A stretch of 64,000 nt of DNA from NCBI GenBank assembly GCA_963922205.1, contig CAWUHX010000244.1, forward strand, positions 310,001 to 374,000. The letters are read 5' to 3'. Below the pieces are notes generated by a model. That model had not been told where the DNA came from, searched no databases, and saw only the letters and a list, made by a program, of their open reading frames with translations. This DNA comes from Romanomermis culicivorax. Its lineage: Eukaryota > Nematoda > Enoplea > Mermithida > Mermithidae. This document shows positions 35,293 to 45,702 of the stretch, in pieces (the first letter of the stretch is position 1; each line of letters starts with the position of its first letter). The position numbers and the translations under genes are program-made.

Positions 35293-37317
35293 TAGTGATG
35301 GACTGATGCATCGGCCGATTGTTGCGTTTTTCTGCCATCGGCCATCGGCCGATGTTTCGCCAAAAAATCGGCCGCTGGCCGATTGTTTGTCACCTTTTTG
35401 TTACAATTAATGCGGGTGCTCATGCTTAAAAAACAGATTGTTCACATATATATTTTACAGTTACTTTAGTAAATACATTATTTTTTTGTGAAAATGGTTG
35501 TTTTAATGTCTGGCATATTTGCCCTGTGTTGCCATTGATGAACTAAATAACAAGCATTTGACAAGCTATGAATGGAATATTTTTTTTTTTTTTTTTTAAT
35601 TTTTGCGGGTACACCTACCCATTTTCCTATAGCCGGAAAGGCAGGCTTTACAGGACTATACCGTCATACAAGTGCCCACCTTGTATGACAGGCGCTTTTT
35701 ACCGCCTTGTGGAGGCCACATTCCACAGGCTGGCGTCTGCCTGACAAGCAGGACTTGATCGGCTACCTCCACCTCCTCATTCGCCGCACTATCACCAACA
35801 TGCTAACTGGGCTGAGTGGACCCGGCAAGCAGCGTTCCAAGCTCGCCTACACAATTTATCTACCCCGAGAGGATGGAAGGCTGTGTCTGCCTGGGCCAGC
35901 TACCAGAAATTCAATTTCGGGTTACACCCAGAATCGAACCTGGTTCTTGAGACTAGCAGTCAGAGGCGATAACCACTAGAGCAAGACGGCCAATGGAATA
36001 TTTTAGCTACTGCGGTAAGAATATACTTTAATACATGTATAATGTATCCACAAATTAGATAATTATGTTTTGGCAGCTTGTAAATTTGTTAAAATCTTTT
36101 GCAGAAACTGTAAAAATCTATGAATCTAAGAACGCTTGTAATTTGGAAGAAATAGCTGAAGAAAAGTAAGCTAGATTTTGTGGCTAAATTTTTTTGAAAA
36201 ATTTGAATTAAAGAATCGTAGACTAAGAGTTTTATGCAACTCAATCCATATTTCAACTTTCCTGGATTGGGTTCATTAAAGGAGGAATTGTCGTGAAAAA
36301 TGAATCAATATTTTTATAGAAATGATAATCGAGCCCACTTTAAACCCATTGAAGACAATAGACTTCATGCTTTGGCATCTTTACTAGATCCTGGATTTAA
36401 AAAGGATGGATTGAAATTTGAAATATAACACATATTGATCATACAAATCAAAATTAAATAATTTAGGCTTTCTGTGATCCCCAAGCAGAATACAAAGCTG
36501 AACTAGCTTTGGTTAGAATGGTTATCGATCAAAAACAACAAAATCAATGCTTTTCTGAAAATATGGTTCAAAAATTTGAATGAATCTTCAAACTCATTCT
36601 CCAAACTTTCTCAGTAAGCCACAATTAATACTAATGTAAACAATTCAAGCATTTACACAAAACTGACCAATTTCAGGCACTATTTGGCTTGTGCAAGTTC
36701 ATCTGAAGATGAGCTGTAGCCCGAAAAATATGCAACGTCAACATTTGAGCAAGCAAAAGCCATTGTTTTGGAATACATTACTAGAATAATGGAAGTAAAA
36801 TGCTGCAACAAAACCAGAATTAGCTAATGTGAGTCAAAATAGTGTGCAATTGAAAATAAGTTTCGTTATGAAAAAAATTTCTTCAGCTTGCCTTGAAATT
36901 TTTATCAGCTCCAATTGGGTCAGTAGCTAGTGAATGATCATTTTAAAAAGCAAAAGATGTTAGAAGTGGAAAAAGATCCCATTTATTGCTGAGATTGGAT
37001 TCAATAGTGCAAGCTGGAAAAACAAGCTGAAGTTGAAGAAGCTTCTAGTGAACTCAGCAATCTAAGTGAAGGTAGTATAACAGATGCCATTGTTGCTGAC
37101 AAATTGGATGAATGAAATGTTGTTAATTATTGAATGTTGAAAATATCAGTAGAATTTGGTGAATAATTCATAATAATTTTAAATTTATTACAGTTTAGCA
37201 ACTTTAGGTTGCATTTTGTACATGTTACAGCCAATGCATCGGCTGATACCATCGGTGACCCTTGCCGATGCATTGGCATTGGCCGATGGCAATTTTTTGG
37301 CCATCGGTCCATCACTA
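35293..37317 (+). mobile_element. degenerate hAT transposon (copy 2)
   Basis: The ends TAGTGATGGAC and GGTCCATCACTA are inverted. The flanking octamers TTTTTGTG and GTTTTGTG (35285-35292, 37318-37325) agree at 7 of 8 positions, as expected for hAT. At 36300-36420 a plus-strand frame reads NRLHALASLLDPGFKKDGLK, and further on AEYKAELALVRMVI: the HALA-x-LLDPRFK region conserved in hAT/ZBED transposases. Stops and frameshifts interrupt the rest. A SINE-3 is nested at 35584-35991. Confidence 0.8.
35584..35991 (-). repeat. SINE-3, full-length, tRNA-Ser(GCT)-like, 13-bp duplication
   Basis: Minus-strand SINE ending in a run of A (seen as T from 35584). The head, read on the minus strand from 35991, has A box TGCTCTAGTGG, an anticodon region GACTGCTAGTC (GCT, serine) and B box GGTTCGATTCT. 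The direct repeat AATGGAATATTTT stands at 35571-35583 and 35992-36004. hAT copy 1 carries the empty site (CATTCATAGC region, about 31335-31350). The central ACCTCCTCATTCGCC segment is shared with 7985-8010. Confidence 0.85.
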
Positions 37318-37589
37318 GTTTTGTGTACGAGTTAAGCTACAACTGAGCTGCAGCTTAACGATAATGATGCAACATATAGAGCTCAGCTGGAGCTTAAGTC
37401 GCTTTGATGAAACCGGCGCCAGATCTTTACAGACTGCAATATCACGATATCCGTTTTCACGTGACCTCAGCAAGTCTAAAGTGGCACACATCTAGCATAA
37501 ACGACAGTCGGTGGGACAGAGTCTCCTAAAAAATAACAGTTACAGCCAGCTCATTGTCGTTTGAAAATTCCTCATTTTTCAGTAAATGA

Positions 37590-37880
37590 GACGTCATTAT
37601 GGAGGGTCGAACTTCTCCAGAAAATTTGTCTTCTTAAACGTAGCATAATAAGATAGACGAATGAATTCGTACTTATAATATACTATGGAAAGCATTTGTT
37701 TGAACGTATGAACATTCTAGAAAGATGAGGATGACGATGATGATTGCGTATGCTAGATAGAGAACGAAATACAATTTCGTCTTACTCTAAGCTGTTTATA
37801 GCTAAAAATAATGGAGGCCAAATTCCCCAAAAACGTTCAAAATATGCCTTTAAAGTCACTAGAATTGATGTTCCCTAGAC
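37590..37880 (+). repeat. dispersed repeat shared with 14 kb
   Basis: Collinear with 14050-14380; see shared motifs there. No coding frame is maintained in this copy, which supports the repeat interpretation. Confidence 0.5.
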
Positions 37881-38716
37881 GAGTTTTTCTTGAATTAAGA
37901 ATTTTTGCATCGAATGACCATTTTCATCTCATTTTTTCTCATTTTGCACCGTAGAGGATAATTTGAAATCGAATATATCGTCAGGGCTGATGAAACTATT
38001 ACATCATCTTTCAGAGCGTATATTTCCCTGTGGTTGAAAAATACGTCGATAAAGTGTCAAACTGTTCATTGCCACTTCATAAGTCTAGACGACTTAATGT
38101 GACGCAAGAAATGTGATCACTGGTTCACTGTATTTCCTACTGTATTTTATTTCTTCCGACAGCTGTTTGATCATTAGTTTACAAGTAGTGAAAACTTTCG
38201 GGTTTTCCAAATACTTCGTCGAAACTCCAATGACCAAAGTTTTGGATCCAAATTACTGAAAGTAATTCTTTTCTTTTGTGCCCTTTTTTCAATTCTATAT
38301 CAAATAACCTTACTTTTGAACTTCAGACTTTAGAAACACTTGTTCGAAAATATCCGAAATTGCTATAACTTCTACTCTTTTGGCAAAGCTCTAGTTAGAA
38401 CGATATAAGTCACCACAGCAAAACAAATATTAGCGAAGAATAGGTTTTCAGTTGCAGACAGGTATTGTCGTAAATCTTTCGATTAAAATGACTAAGTTAC
38501 AGTAAGAACTCTTGAGTATTACGGTAGAAAATGGGCGGTTAGATAACCATGGATAACCAATAAAAAAGCTCTTCAATTTTCAAAGACCTCCTACTGAAAG
38601 ATATTCTAAAATCGTAATGTACTAACTGTATGGTCCGTTTTCTAGCCCTCATTTTCAGATTACTTTCGTTACTATTTTTGTCTGTTCATTTAATTGAATC
38701 TCTTGTGAATCGATAT
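37881..38716. other. intergenic, nothing recognised
   Basis: No conserved coding sequence or bounded repeat seen. Confidence 0.35.
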
Positions 38717-38725
38717 TGTCGGGGA

Positions 38726-39330
38726 CTGCAGTGTTTTTTTTGTATGAGCCTCTTTGTACGTGTACAAAGATCGAAAAAAAAATTTTGTACACAAGATTTT
38801 TTGTTTGTACAGTGTAATAATAGCAGCATGCATAAAGAGCTTAAAAATTTACACGAAAATTATCAAAGAATTTGAGCATAAGTGCATGTAAAAACTATAT
38901 AAGAATGAAGTTTATAAGTTTTAAAAATTTATTACCATCAACATGTTTGAATTGCGAAAATTTATGACATTTCAAGTCAGACGATTCAAAAATTCAGAAG
39001 CTCGCTCGTCATCCAAATCAGATTCTTCCCAATCATTTTGCAAGTTCTGGGACGTTTCTTTGCGAAGGATTTTTTTACCAGCAACCCTATATTATAGCGA
39101 CCACGTTCACTCATTTTTATCCAAATCTTGTAAGAGTCGGATAATATACAGCTAGAAATTGGAACTTAGAAGCAAAAATGAAGATGAGGTATAAAATTTA
39201 TTCCAGTAAAACAATATTTTTACCTTATCATCAGTAAAAAAATCTTGAAAAAATCTTTGTACGTTGTACAAAGATCGTCAAAAAATCTTTGTACAAGACC
39301 AAAAATCTTTGTCCTGTGCAAAAAAAACAC
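38726..39330. mobile_element. foldback element, TTTGTACAAAGAT arms, 9-bp duplication
   Basis: Both ends hold GTGTTTTTTTTG followed by repeats of CTTTGTACAAAGATTTTT in opposite orientation (38728-38815 and 39235-39330). The nine bases TGTCGGGGA occur exactly at 38717-38725 and 39331-39339. The centre encodes nothing recognised. Confidence 0.8.
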
Positions 39331-40617
39331 TGTCGGGGAGGTACTTGCTGTAACAGTCATCCCATTTAGAGTTGTTTGGGCCGAAAGACCCCAACATTGC
39401 AAGAAAGTTGGATAAAGATTAATTTTTCTACTACACATTAGTTTTTTGTGTGTGTCCACTCGTTTGATTATTGTTCTTGTGGTGACTATCCTAGTAGAAC
39501 AGGGATTATTTACATGGTATTATATTATTTATTTCTTCCTTATAAGTGGAAGTAGGAGAGCATTAACCCCTTTATAAATATCGAGCATAGCGAGTTTCTA
39601 GTTTCAAGTAGATGGAAGCAGTTTGCGGAAACCCGGCACGCTTTTCTGTTGCAAACTTTTGTTAGGTGTCAGTTAATATAGATTAGCATATGCAGTAGGT
39701 GAAGGCTATATTCAGGTTGCTACAGAACTGTTGCACTGTACTGGCCTTTTCTTACGGTAATCAGTTATGTACAAGCCAATAGCCTCTTTAGTTAGTGCAG
39801 CTCAAAAGTCTAGACGCATTTTGTAAACATCGATTTTCTGACAAATTCATCAACTTTGAATTAAGTTTATTCCATGAATATTCGAACGATTACGACATGC
39901 TTGGTACCATTGGGTAGTGTATTCATTTTCCTAAAAATTGTTGTACATTTTTGGCCAATTCATTACATAGGTCTCTATTAAAAAGCAGAGAAGTACGATA
40001 TAATTTTTACATGTTCTCTGTGAGCAACTTTCATCTATTAATGACGTTTTTCGAAACCTTTTGCGACAGAAATTATGCTTTTGACTCAGGCAGATTCCTA
40101 TGATGCAAGAATTATGATCTTTGTTAAAAAATTGAGCGAGATACATTCGATTTGTTTGTTTGCTTGTGCAAGTATATTTATGCTTAAAATCGGAATCTTA
40201 AAAATAAAAGATAAGAACCTTCCAACTACACCAGTCAACAAAAAAAACTTTATGGAAGCATCAGGCTAAAATTCACGATTTTCTGAATCAATTTTTCGCG
40301 CTGATTTCAAATCAGCGCGTCTAGTTATTAAGATATCCCAAATTCCGTTTTTGGCATACTGTATATTTTTAAGCATATAAATATAATTCATTATCTAATT
40401 ATTTAGAAGTGGATAGTTAATTAAAACATTTTTCATCCATTCAAACTTTATTAACGAATATAAAATTGAAAGCAACATTCTCATCACACCTATCTATCAT
40501 AATCTCTGTGAATATGACTTTCTTTCGTAGACTTTTCCGGTTTATCACGATAAAGCATCCAACATTAGTCAGCTATCATGCTTTCATTCCAAAACCCTTG
40601 ATAAGGTGTTTCCATCA

Positions 40618-41168
40618 GTGCACCGACAATTGAGCGCCGACAACTGAGCGGCGGAAAATTGAGCGCCATGACAACTGAGCACCGTGACAACTGAGCGCCG
40701 TGACAACTGAGCGCCGTGACAACTGAGCACGAGACATTTGAGCGCCGACAACTGAGTGTCAGACATTTGAGCGCCAACAACTGAGCACCGACTATTTAAT
40801 GCATTATAATTGAGCGTTTTTTTCATTTACTGAGGCCTAAGCCTAAGCCTAAGCCTAAGATTAAGCCTAAGCCTAAGCCTAAGCCTAAGCCTAGGCCTAA
40901 GCCTAAGCCTAAGCCTAAGCCTAAGCCTAAGCCTAAGCCTAAGCCTAAGCCTAAGCCTAAGCCTAAGCCTAAGCATAAAGCCTAAGCCTAAGCCACGGCG
41001 CTCAGTTGTTGGCACTCAGTTGTCTGGCGCTCAGTTGTCTGGCGCTCAATTGTTTCCGCGCTCAGTTGTCTCGGCACTCAGTTGTCACAGCGCTCAGCTG
41101 TCTGGTGCTCAGTTGTCGGCGCTCAATTGTCGGCGCTCAATTTTCTGGCACTCAATTGTCGGGTCATG
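40618..41168 (-). mobile_element. foldback element with telomeric-repeat core (copy 2)
   Basis: A shorter, reversed sister of 5792-6703: arms of GACAACTGAGCGCC and its inverse, ends GTGCACCGACAATTG and, inverted, CATGACCCGACAATTG, the same AT-rich linker (40790-40835) and a CCTAAG array. The 10-bp duplication GTTTCCATCA is exact at 40608-40617 and 41169-41178. It interrupts the pseudogene between QDMQVM and ETPYQG. Confidence 0.9.
40836..40992 (-). repeat. interstitial telomeric array (TTAGGC on minus strand)
   Basis: About 26 hexamers of CCTAAG, with a few single-base variants, inside the foldback element. The arginine-leucine frame reading through it is a translation of the repeat, not a protein. 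Confidence 0.95.
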
Positions 41169-41435
41169 GTTTCCATCACCTGCATATCTTGCTGGAATCG
41201 TTCACCTTGTTCATCACTCACAGCATCCAAGTTTTGTTTAAAAAAATGTCAGATGCGAATGTAAAAAATGCCTTTTTAGTCGCATGCGACAGCTTATCTT
41301 TTGAAATGATTGCAGAAACCGTTGAACTCCAGTATCGTATTCATGCGATTTATGATTTCCGAGAAAGTTCTCATTCACCCACACAAATGCTTTCTAAGCC
41401 ACTTTTTCGTCAGGTATTAGTGACTGTTCAAATTC

Positions 41436-42079
41436 GTGACGCGTCACTAGGACGCAAGACATTAGGATGCAGGAATTTAATCCCAGAATTTTTGAAAGTC
41501 AATCAGAAGGGTATTATACACTAATCTGGAAACGAGCAGTTTGTTTTGCAAAATAATAGGGAACCATAAAATTTTAGTGGAAGCCAAAAAATAAAAGAAA
41601 GTGCTAGAATTGTAAAAATTCATTAATATTTGTTTCTCTCATGTTAGCATTTGGACATGCAAATGGATCAGGTGTGTCACTGGATCTCGAAAAGACAAGG
41701 GCTTGATTTTTCTTGAGTGTCACTTTCTCTCATTAGAAAAAATGAAATCATGAACACGAAATAGTACATTATTAACACATATCTTTCATATGCTGGGGAA
41801 AATTTCCATGCAGCAATAAATTCGATTATTTTGTGACACGATTATATGTTTTAACGTCCTCGGATGTTAAAAGTTCTGCGTCCTAATGTCTTTGCGTCCT
41901 AATGTCCTGCGTCCTAATGTCCTTGCGTTCTAATGTCCTGCGTCCTAATTTCTTTGCGTCCTAATATCTTGCGTCCCAATGTCCTGCGTCCTAATGTCCT
42001 TGCGTCCTAATGTCTGCGTCCTAATGTCTGCGCCCCAATGTCTGCGTCCTAATGTCTTGCGTCCTAATCGCATAGCGCC
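41436..42079. mobile_element. foldback element, GCGTCCTAATGTC arms
   Basis: The short left arm (41436-41475) and long right arm (41880-42070, about 14 units of TGCGTCCTAATGTC) are inverted. It interrupts the pseudogene just before the FEQSL segment. Flanks TTCAAATTC (41427-41435) and TTCAAATCA (42080-42088) agree at 7 of 9, and removal rejoins the coding frame. Centre without recognised coding. Confidence 0.8.
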
Positions 42080-42345
42080 TTCAAATCAATCGTCTTTCAA
42101 AACCTCTTGAATCTGATGACCGAAAAGATGCTTTCTTTTAAATTAGCCGCACTAATATTGGGAAATATTTCAACCAAATATTAAAAACCCGCCGATTCAG
42201 TCTCGTAATAGGCTGGAGCAACCGCTACAAACCACGTGTGGTGCCCAGTTTTTGTCCTGATCTCCCAACGGACGATCAAAATACAATTTATAAATTTTCG
42301 AAATTTTGGGTGTATTTTTTCTTCACTGCGACACTAGCGTCAATG

Positions 42346-43412
42346 ATTGTGTGCCCTTTCCCCGACCATCCCTTTTCCCCGACCATTCTTTTTCCCCGAC
42401 CATACCATTTTCCCGACTAATCTTAAAAATAAATACAAAAAATCTCCTTTCCCGAGCAACCCTTTTCCCCGATCATCCCTATTCCAGGACCATTCCTTTT
42501 CCCCGGCTAATGTTATAAATAAAGCGGGAAAAATTTATGACTTATTTCAAGAACTTGCCTGCAAAAAAATTTAAACTGAGCTACACATTTTTCTCCCCAC
42601 GGACGTTTTCCCACTGTGCTTCACAAAGCTTCAAGCCAACAGCAGGTATATAAAGCAAAGAATGTCTGATTAGTTTAGTTTTAGTGCTTTAATTTCTCCT
42701 CAAAAATGGAAGATTATGGCCCTGCAATATTTATTCTTACCAAACATCGAAAATCGAATTTATTAAAATGGGAGAGTTTGGCTAATCCGAATCATTTTTT
42801 TTCTTTTTCAAAAGAATAAATCTTACGTGCACACCTTTTTAAAATGTGTCACAATGATAAAAATGTATGATAATGCAAAAAACATGGCCCTAAATCAAGG
42901 CAAATCGAAGTTGCTACATAAAAGTAATGTCAAATCACCAACTTTTCAGCTACTGATTCTTCGCCATGAATAAGTAATAATATGTCCTGCTGTGCTGGAA
43001 TGACATTCACCTACAACACTGAAAGTTAGAATCACCATAATTTTCCATAGCCGATTTAGAAAAGAATCGGATTAATTCTACAAAATCTCTTTTTGGAGAT
43101 ATGTAAAAGATTGTCTATTGAAGCTATCAAAATTTTACATTCTGATTTACTCTGCAACGAAATAACAATGTGCATCTTTTTTCGTGAAACAATCTGTAAG
43201 TGATTGCTTTCATGATTGAGAAATTTTAAACAAAAAAATGTGCCATAAATATCAATGCTCGGGGAATCGGGATTATTGCAAAAATTGAGTCGTCCGAGAA
43301 ACTTCACATTGCTCGGAGAATCGGAGATTTAAAGCATTAGTCGGGGAGAAGGGATGGTCGGGGAAAAAGGATGGTCGGGAAAAAGAGATGGTCGGGGAAT
43401 GGAGATACAACC
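42346..43412. mobile_element. foldback element, TTCCCCGACCATCCC arms
   Basis: The left arm (42353-42515) and inverted right arm (43255-43405) are built of TTTTCCCCGACCATCCC units. It interrupts the pseudogene directly after the CYICWEFT motif. Flanks GCGTCAATG (42337-42345) and GCGTAAATT (43413-43421) agree at 7 of 9. A plus-strand frame beginning MEDYGPAIFILTKHRKSN at 42705 could be a decayed FLYWCH-type N terminus, but this is weak. Confidence 0.8.
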
Positions 43413-44227
43413 GCGTAAATTCCCAACAAATGTAACATAAGGCGTCTGGTGAATTTTTACAATTCCTAGGCATTATAAGGCAATTTGAGTGAATTAAACG
43501 AGTCAGAAAAAGAGGAAGCTTGATTATATTTTGCGGAAAACCACATCTTAGCAGAAAAACGACATGTGTGTATCTCAACATTCAGACGTGCGGGAAAAAA
43601 TCTGAACCCAGATTTGAAATCAGCGTAAAAAACTACATCTAGTACGCCTAAAATTAAAGCTGGTGCAAAATCAATGTTGACCGGTGCTATCAAAATCAGA
43701 TCCAACATTATCCTAGTGATTGTGAATTGTGATACGGTATTTAGATCATGTCCGACAAACTTCAGTTATGTTTAACCTACTGTAAGTGAATCAGCATCGG
43801 GCGTAGGAGAATCAGAAAAGTTGATGTTTTGGAAAATTGAGTAAATTACGTCAAATTTTCTAGTCAAGATCATAATTCTTGCACCATAGGAATTAGCATG
43901 AAAAATGGATGAAAATCGGCGAGTCGAAAGCATATAAATTCCATCGGAAAAATTTTCGAAAAACGTCATTAATATTCGAAAATAGTTCACGAAAAGATGA
44001 GAAAAAGTTGTATCGTAGTTCTCTCGTATTTAAAAAATACGAAAGGAATAAATTTACCGAAAATATACACCACTTAGTAGGAAAATTAATAAGCTACTGA
44101 ATAATATCAAGCATATTGTAATCACTTGAGTAGTTGAGTATTCATTGAATAAGCTTAATTCAAATTTGATTGTTTCTTTCGAAAAATCTAACATTACAAA
44201 GTGTGGCTAAACTTTTGAACTGTACTA

Positions 44228-44673
44228 TAATGTCTTCTGAATTAAGTAGAGATATAAACGTAACGATATTATGTATCTGTTTCTCAATTGAAAAGAAAAA
44301 CAAATATGGTTGGCCCCAAAGCCCCATTCGGTTAAAGGTAACAGGAGATTCACAGAGAAAATGATCAAATTATTCGATATCAGCGCAGAAAACTAACTTG
44401 AAAAGCTTGTTAGCGGCACGTATTTGACGCATCCAACAAATGCACATAAGTTCTTTTCCTAGCAGAAATACAGCACCTAACTCATAGATTCTTTGAAAAC
44501 GACTACACTTCAGAGTCACGTAGGCCAAAAACTAAGTTGCACATAGGCATAAGGAATAATGAAACAAAACGTTTTTACTTCTCAGACAACTTCTAGGGGA
44601 AAGAACATAAGGCCGCATTCTATCAACTTGTAGGGCATTAATGGACCCGTAATTACAAAGAACAATAGAAATC
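44228..44673. other. intergenic, nothing recognised
   Basis: Short AT-rich spacer between the long-inverted-repeat transposon and the next foldback element. No gene. Confidence 0.4.
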
Positions 44674-45702
44674 TCGGTTTAGGTCTGAAACAGCGGTTTC
44701 TAAAACGGCGTTTCCTAAAACAGCGTTTCCTAAAACAGCGGATTCCTAAAACAGCGTTTCCTAAAACAGCGGATTCCTAAAACAGCGTTTCCCAAAACAG
44801 CGTTTTCCTAAAACAGCGGATTCCCAAAACAGCGTTTCCTAAAACAGCGTTTTCCTAAAACAGCGTTTTCCTAAAACAGCGTTTCCTAAAACAGCGTTTC
44901 CTTAAAACAGCGGTTCCTAGGATATGATATATGGGCACAATTTGTCATTCAGTTTCTTTACACTAGATCACTGTTGAAAAAGTTTATTTTGCTCAGATCG
45001 TGCTTTTATAAATGAAGAGTGTCTGTTTTTGTTACATAATAAACGAACATTGACTAACCATTAACTTAGTAAATATGTAGTGATTGGCGTATATCCACTA
45101 TCTTTGCAATTGTTCTCCAATGACGTGTCTTATCCATATGCAAATGCACGGGGGTTTAATCATTGCGAAATTCGCTATTTTTCATTCAAAATGGAAAAAG
45201 TGTCAATTGATGCGAAGCAAAATTTTAGTAGCTTTTTATTTTTTTGGGCAAAAAATGCAGATTTTTGTAGACTTTTGAAAGAAAACTGTTTTTTCAAATG
45301 CAAACGTTTGTAGATGCTTAAACGTTTAAAATAAACACCAAAAAAGCTATGTGCATGGTTTTCGGTGCAAAATGAGAGCACAAAACGATAACATTCAATT
45401 TTTTACTACAATATTCTTTTATTGAAGGAAAACGCTGTTTTAGGAATACGCTGTTTTAGGAAACGCTGTTTTAGGAATCCGCTGTTTTAGGAAATGCTGT
45501 TTTAGGAATCCGCTGTTTTAGGAAACGCTGTTTTAGGAATCCGCTGTTTTAGGAAACGCTGTTTTAGGAATCCGCTGTTTTAGGAAACGCTGTTTTAGGA
45601 ATCCGATGTTTTAGGAAATGCTGTTTTAGGAATCCGCTGTTTTAGAAACTGCTGTTTTAGGAATCCACTGTTTTAGGAAACGCTGTTTTAGGAATACGCC
45701 GA
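44674..45702. mobile_element. foldback element, AAAACAGCGTTTCCT arms
   Basis: The left arm (44690-44915, about 15 units of CCTAAAACAGCGTTT) and inverted right arm (45430-45690, about 17 units of CGCTGTTTTAGGAA, alternating with GGAATCCGCTG) enclose about 510 bp. The arms could pair almost perfectly. No clear target duplication. The regularly spaced units look like a direct-repeat array but contain no unique spacers. Confidence 0.8.

Larger units (their letters stand above)
33243..37400. mobile_element. foldback element with TTAAGCTGCAGCT arms, heavily invaded
   Basis: Segments of alternating TTAAGCTGCAGCTTAAG / GTTAAGGTGCAGCTCAG occur at 33243-33292, 33486-33534, 34382-34470, 35135-35292 and 37318-37400. 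They are separated respectively by a SINE-2, a PIF-like element, the centre and a hAT element. Inversion symmetry continues into the centre (TTTATCCATGG...ATTATCGATTTTT at 34480-34540 versus 35035-35125). With the insertions removed, this is one foldback of roughly 1.1-1.3 kb. Its centre carries a Myb/SANT-like frame (34803-34919). No end duplication identified. Confidence 0.6.
40490..43473 (-). pseudogene. multicopy cysteine-motif ORF, broken by three foldback insertions
   Basis: The minus-strand product starts MPRNCKNSPDALCYICWEFT (from 43473). It resumes after the first insertion with LYFDRPLGDQDKNWAPHVVC and CSSLLRD, then after a deletion FGHQIQEVLKDD. It resumes past the second insertion with FEQSLIPDEKVA, VNENFLGNHKSHEYD and LKRHFLHSHLTFF, then DAVSDEQGERFQQDM, and past the third with YQGFWNESMIAD, ending near 40490. 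I recognise the pattern as a widespread repeated invertebrate ORF of unknown function, with CxxC pairs suggesting metal binding; this is from memory and unchecked. Several stops are in place of W, R and Y codons, there is a frameshift near the HSHL motif, and the middle of the protein is missing. Non-functional. Confidence 0.75.
39793..44227 (-). mobile_element. TA-flanked transposon with >500-bp inverted repeats
   Basis: Ends TAGTGCAGCTCAAAAGTCTA (39793) and, inverted, TAGTACAGTTCAAAAGTTTA (to 44227). The diverged inverted repeat extends to about 40323 on the left and 43610 on the right, ending at a shared CGCTGATTTCAAATC. TA flanks both sides. Between the arms lies the minus-strand pseudogene 40490-43473. 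Removing three nested foldbacks (2.26 kb) leaves about 2.2 kb. No DDE transposase was seen, so this is probably a non-autonomous or internally deleted element that carries an accessory gene. Confidence 0.7.

Noticed and set aside
40827..41015. Arginine-leucine repeat protein on the minus strand
   Set aside because: It is only the translation of the CCTAAG telomeric array.
41006..41524. 172-residue plus-strand frame
   Set aside because: It overlaps a foldback arm and is antisense to the identified pseudogene.
44685..45700. CRISPR-like direct-repeat array
   Set aside because: There are no unique spacers; the units are contiguous and the second block is the inverse of the first. The context is eukaryotic.
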